Both the position numbers and the translations under genes were made by a program. Positions 5,046-6,812 of a stretch of DNA of 6,812 bases are shown here, piece after piece. The notes under the pieces were generated by a model that saw only the letters and a program-made list of their open reading frames with translations, was not told the DNA's origin and searched no databases. The DNA comes from JALYGK01 sp036259835 (GTDB lineage: Bacteria > Actinomycetota > UBA4738). The stretch spans positions 1-6,812 of the forward strand of contig DATABA010000092.1 in NCBI GenBank assembly GCA_036259835.1, written 5' to 3'. Positions within the stretch are counted from its first letter, which is position 1, and each line of letters opens with the position of its first letter.

Positions 5046-6200
5046 CTTGAGCCTTCGTCCGAACTTGAAGTGGTCGCGCCACCAGCCGCTCCCCACCCAC
5101 TCCAGCACCGGCCCGTCGACGCTTCCGGACGAACTCATCATCCAGTTGTTTCCGATGTAGAGGGCAACGTGGTTGATCCCGCTGCCGCTGGAGGAGAAGA
5201 ACATGAGGTCTCCGACCCTCAGGCTTCCGTACGAGATCCTGGTCGAAGTCGCGCCCGCCATCTGCGAGCTGCTGCGCTGCGGCAGGGACCACCCGGAGTA
5301 GGAGCGGAACTGCGCCGCGTTGTAGCCACCCTCGTACTTCTTCACCACCCACCACACGAACCCGGAGCAATCGAAACCGCCCTGCGGCTGGTATCCGCAG
5401 CAGTAGCCCGACGGGGACGCGGAATTCCACTCGCCGCCCCAGATGTAGGGGTAGCCGACCTGCTTGAAGGAGTAGGTGATCATCTTCTGCTTTGCGGTCT
5501 GCGCAGGGTCGGCGGAGTCGAGGGCCGGAAGGACCACGTTGGTGAACTTCGAAGCGCTGCTGACCTTCCAGGAGGACGTCGTTTTCGCCTTCCAAAGTGA
5601 ATAGGCCATTTCGTCCCGGCGAAGAAGCGATGTGGCCAGGATGTCCGCGCTCTCGGTGCCGTGGTTGTAGTGAAGGCCGAACCAGTGAGCGAGCTGAAGG
5701 TAGGGAAAGTGCTTGGACACACTGAAGACGTCTCCGTCGGCTTCACGGATGTTGGTCAGTCCCTGCGCCGGCCCGGAGAGGCCCATGGCCAGGACGATTG
5801 CCTTGTCGAAGTCCCTGACCACGACCTGCGAATCGGGTCTCCAGGAACCGTCGCTGTATTTCGGTAGCCACCCACGCTTGGTCGCGACGTTGGCGTATCG
5901 GTAGAAGGGATCGCTGCTCGAAAGGTCCGTGAACTGAATTGACGAGTCGATCGGGTCGCTCGGCCGGTACGCCTTTACCAGGGCGCGGGCGAGCTGCTTT
6001 CGGAGCTCGATGACGCCTGGCTTGAAGTACGTCGCCCCGTAATCCCGCATCCAGTCGTGCGTGGAAGCCACGTAGTTGATCTGCCTCGAAGCCCAATTGG
6101 ACGAGGAGTCGCTGAAGGCCTGAGCGGCCCTGGCAGGGATGAGAAGCCCAGTCACCATGGCAGCGACGATCACGACGCGCGGGCGGAAAATGGAGCGCAT
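5040..6200 (-). CDS. Secreted SLH-repeat NlpC/P60 family protein
   Basis: Probable wall-anchored peptidoglycan hydrolase or binding protein. From the ATG at 6200 (386 residues) it has a signal peptide (Arg-rich start, hydrophobic 9-21, likely cleavage after Ala26-Gln27-Ala28), three SLH-like repeats (about 36-78, 90-141 and 155-205; the second is clearest, with FTDL, then KYSDGSWRPDS and VVRDFDKA) and a C-terminal NlpC/P60 domain from about 238. SLH repeats typically bind secondary wall polymers. Catalytic Cys278 (FDCSGF) and His344 (NHVALYIG) are present, but the usual third His in the following strand is absent (Met354-Met355-Ser356). An extra Tyr-Cys-Cys-Gly segment (266-269) lies between the WGG motif and the catalytic Cys. 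An in-frame TTG at 6230 would add ten residues; ATG is preferred because it gives a normal signal peptide, although its ribosome binding site is weak (CAGG). It converges with the receiver gene and diverges from the glycosylase gene. Confidence 0.9.
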   Translation of the reverse strand: MRSIFRPRVVIVAAMVTGLLIPARAAQAFSDSSSNWASRQINYVASTHDWMRDYGATYFKPGVIELRKQLARALVKAYRPSDPIDSSIQFTDLSSSDPFYRYANVATKRGWLPKYSDGSWRPDSQVVVRDFDKAIVLAMGLSGPAQGLTNIREADGDVFSVSKHFPYLQLAHWFGLHYNHGTESADILATSLLRRDEMAYSLWKAKTTSSWKVSSASKFTNVVLPALDSADPAQTAKQKMITYSFKQVGYPYIWGGEWNSASPSGYCCGYQPQGGFDCSGFVWWVVKKYEGGYNAAQFRSYSGWSLPQRSSSQMAGATSTRISYGSLRVGDLMFFSSSGSGINHVALYIGNNWMMSSSGSVDGPVLEWVGSGWWRDHFKFGRRLKP

Positions 6201-6240
6201 TACCTGCTTTATCGACCCCGCGCGAGTCAATTCTGGATAC

Positions 6241-6269
6241 CTGAAACGGGGTGGTCGGGCTCCTAAACT
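6241..6269 (+). promoter_or_regulatory. Candidate promoter of the Fpg/Nei-like gene
   Basis: CTGAAA (6241-6246), 17 bases, then TAAACT (6264-6269); each box matches consensus at four of six positions. Predicted transcription start is near 6276, about 20 bases before the GTG. The -10 lies in the loop of the inverted repeat at 6253-6282. Confidence 0.4.
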
Positions 6270-6282
6270 CGGCTGCCCGACC
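6253..6282. repeat. Inverted repeat bracketing the predicted -10 box
   Basis: GGTCGGGC (6253-6260) and GCCCGACC (6275-6282) are perfect complements 14 bases apart, in the 96-base region between the divergent SLH-NlpC/P60 and Fpg/Nei-like genes. Placement around the likely -10 suggests a repressor operator; a hairpin is the alternative. Confidence 0.5.
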
Positions 6283-6296
6283 CCACGGGAGAAGCC

Positions 6297-6812
6297 GTGC
6301 CTGAGCTACCCGAAGCCCAAGCTCTTTCCGAACGAATCGACGAGCGACTGGGCGGCGCGACGTTGGTCCGGCTGGAGCCGCTCGCCTTCTCGGCCCTGAA
6401 GACCGTCCTGCCACCGCCTGAGGAGCTGTACGGGCACGTCCTGGTCGGAGTGGGGAGGCGCGGAAAGTTTCTGATCTTCGATTTCGCCACCGCGCGGCTC
6501 CTGGTGCACCTGTCGCAAGGAGGACGCGTCGATTTCGAGGAGGCGAAGAAGTCCACCCGGCCTCGCGGAGGGGTGCTCCGAATGACGTTCGACCGCCTTC
6601 CGGCGGTGCTGGTCAAGGAGTTCGGGACGGAACGCAAGGCGGGATGGTGGGTGCTCCCGGCGGACGAGGACGGCCCGCTGTCCAAGTTGGGACCAGATCC
6701 ATTTTCCGAGGAGTTCGCCGAACTGATCCGGTCCGGAAGCGAAACGAGGCGGCTGCACGCGATGCTTCGAGACCAGCGTGTCGTCGCGGGAATCGGGCGC
6801 GGCTATTCGGAC
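6297..6812 (+). CDS. Fpg/Nei family DNA glycosylase, 3' partial
   Basis: Base-excision repair enzyme that removes oxidised bases and nicks the abasic site. The frame starts at GTG, with GGGAGAAG (6287-6294) as ribosome binding site, and runs off the right edge after 172 codons. The N-terminus reads (M)PELPEAQ: Pro2 would be the N-terminal nucleophile after Met removal and Glu3 the catalytic acid. Lys57 in GRRGKFLIFDF matches the beta-elimination Lys of Fpg. Also present are LLVHLSQGGRVDF (68-80), GPDPFSEEF, and LRDQRVVAGIGRGYSD at the edge, matching the helix-two-turn-helix motif LLDQ...AGIGN.YA(D/N)E. Departures from classic Fpg are Gln74 where an intercalating Met is usual, KEFGTERKAG in place of the DPRRFG loop, and Arg where the conserved Asn of GIGN would be. 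These fit a divergent actinobacterial Fpg/Nei subgroup as I remember it. The zinc-finger end is outside the window, so it cannot be assigned to Fpg or Nei. Confidence 0.9.
   Translation, partial: MPELPEAQALSERIDERLGGATLVRLEPLAFSALKTVLPPPEELYGHVLVGVGRRGKFLIFDFATARLLVHLSQGGRVDFEEAKKSTRPRGGVLRMTFDRLPAVLVKEFGTERKAGWWVLPADEDGPLSKLGPDPFSEEFAELIRSGSETRRLHAMLRDQRVVAGIGRGYSD

Noticed and set aside
6201..6230. TTG start at 6230 for the SLH-NlpC/P60 gene
   Set aside because: It has no ribosome binding site and places ten extra residues before a normal signal peptide that begins well at the ATG (6200).
6204..6230. Minus-strand promoter beginning TTGACT at 6230-6225
   Set aside because: The -35-like box is good, but the only A/T-rich -10-like sequence is 13 bases away, too close for normal sigma-70 spacing.
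6263..6758. Minus-strand open frames of 140 and 150 codons at the right edge
   Set aside because: Both are antisense to the Fpg/Nei-like gene, whose PELPEAQ start, Lys57 motif and DQRVVAGIG motif make it the real coding frame.

Overview
This window looks like chromosomal DNA from a high-GC Gram-positive bacterium, most likely an actinomycetote outside the well-studied genera. Four things point that way: a solo groEL behind a CIRCE operator with an actinobacterial-style C-terminus, a RipA-like coiled-coil plus NlpC/P60 wall hydrolase, an actinobacterial-type Fpg/Nei glycosylase, and strong G/C preference at third codon positions. No genus can be named from the sequence alone. No tRNA, rRNA, insertion sequence, phage gene or CRISPR array was seen.

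Left part (1-945). A reading frame open at the left edge encodes the end of a low-complexity Asn/Gln/Ser/Glu-rich protein. It is built from two alternating repeat types (A-B-A-B-A) with a recurring x-A-x-[IV]-x-Q core that resembles curlin-type amyloid repeats. It ends in tandem stops. A roughly 220-base intergenic region follows, holding a GC-rich hairpin, a clear sigma-70-type promoter and a CIRCE element that overlaps the predicted transcription start of groEL.

Centre (945-3546). groEL is complete, has an excellent ribosome binding site and is closed by a textbook intrinsic terminator, so it forms a single-gene heat-shock unit; groES is not present. An inositol-monophosphatase-family gene follows with no visible Shine-Dalgarno and may be leaderless. 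It converges on the first NlpC/P60 gene, and both stop codons are written in one shared CTAG.

Right part (3543-6812). Two secreted NlpC/P60 peptidoglycan hydrolases on the minus strand flank a plus-strand stand-alone receiver-domain protein. The first is RipA-like (coiled coil plus catalytic domain). The second has three SLH-like repeats plus a catalytic domain whose usual third catalytic residue is missing. The receiver protein lacks two conserved switch residues. Divergent from the second hydrolase, a Fpg/Nei-family DNA glycosylase starts at a GTG and runs off the right edge; its likely promoter is bracketed by an inverted repeat.

The genes read as housekeeping and envelope functions (protein folding, phosphatase, wall remodelling, DNA repair) rather than one pathway. 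The least ordinary items are the repeat protein at the left edge, the altered receiver with its two hydrolase neighbours, and the SLH-NlpC/P60 protein. No complete new multi-gene system can be demonstrated here.
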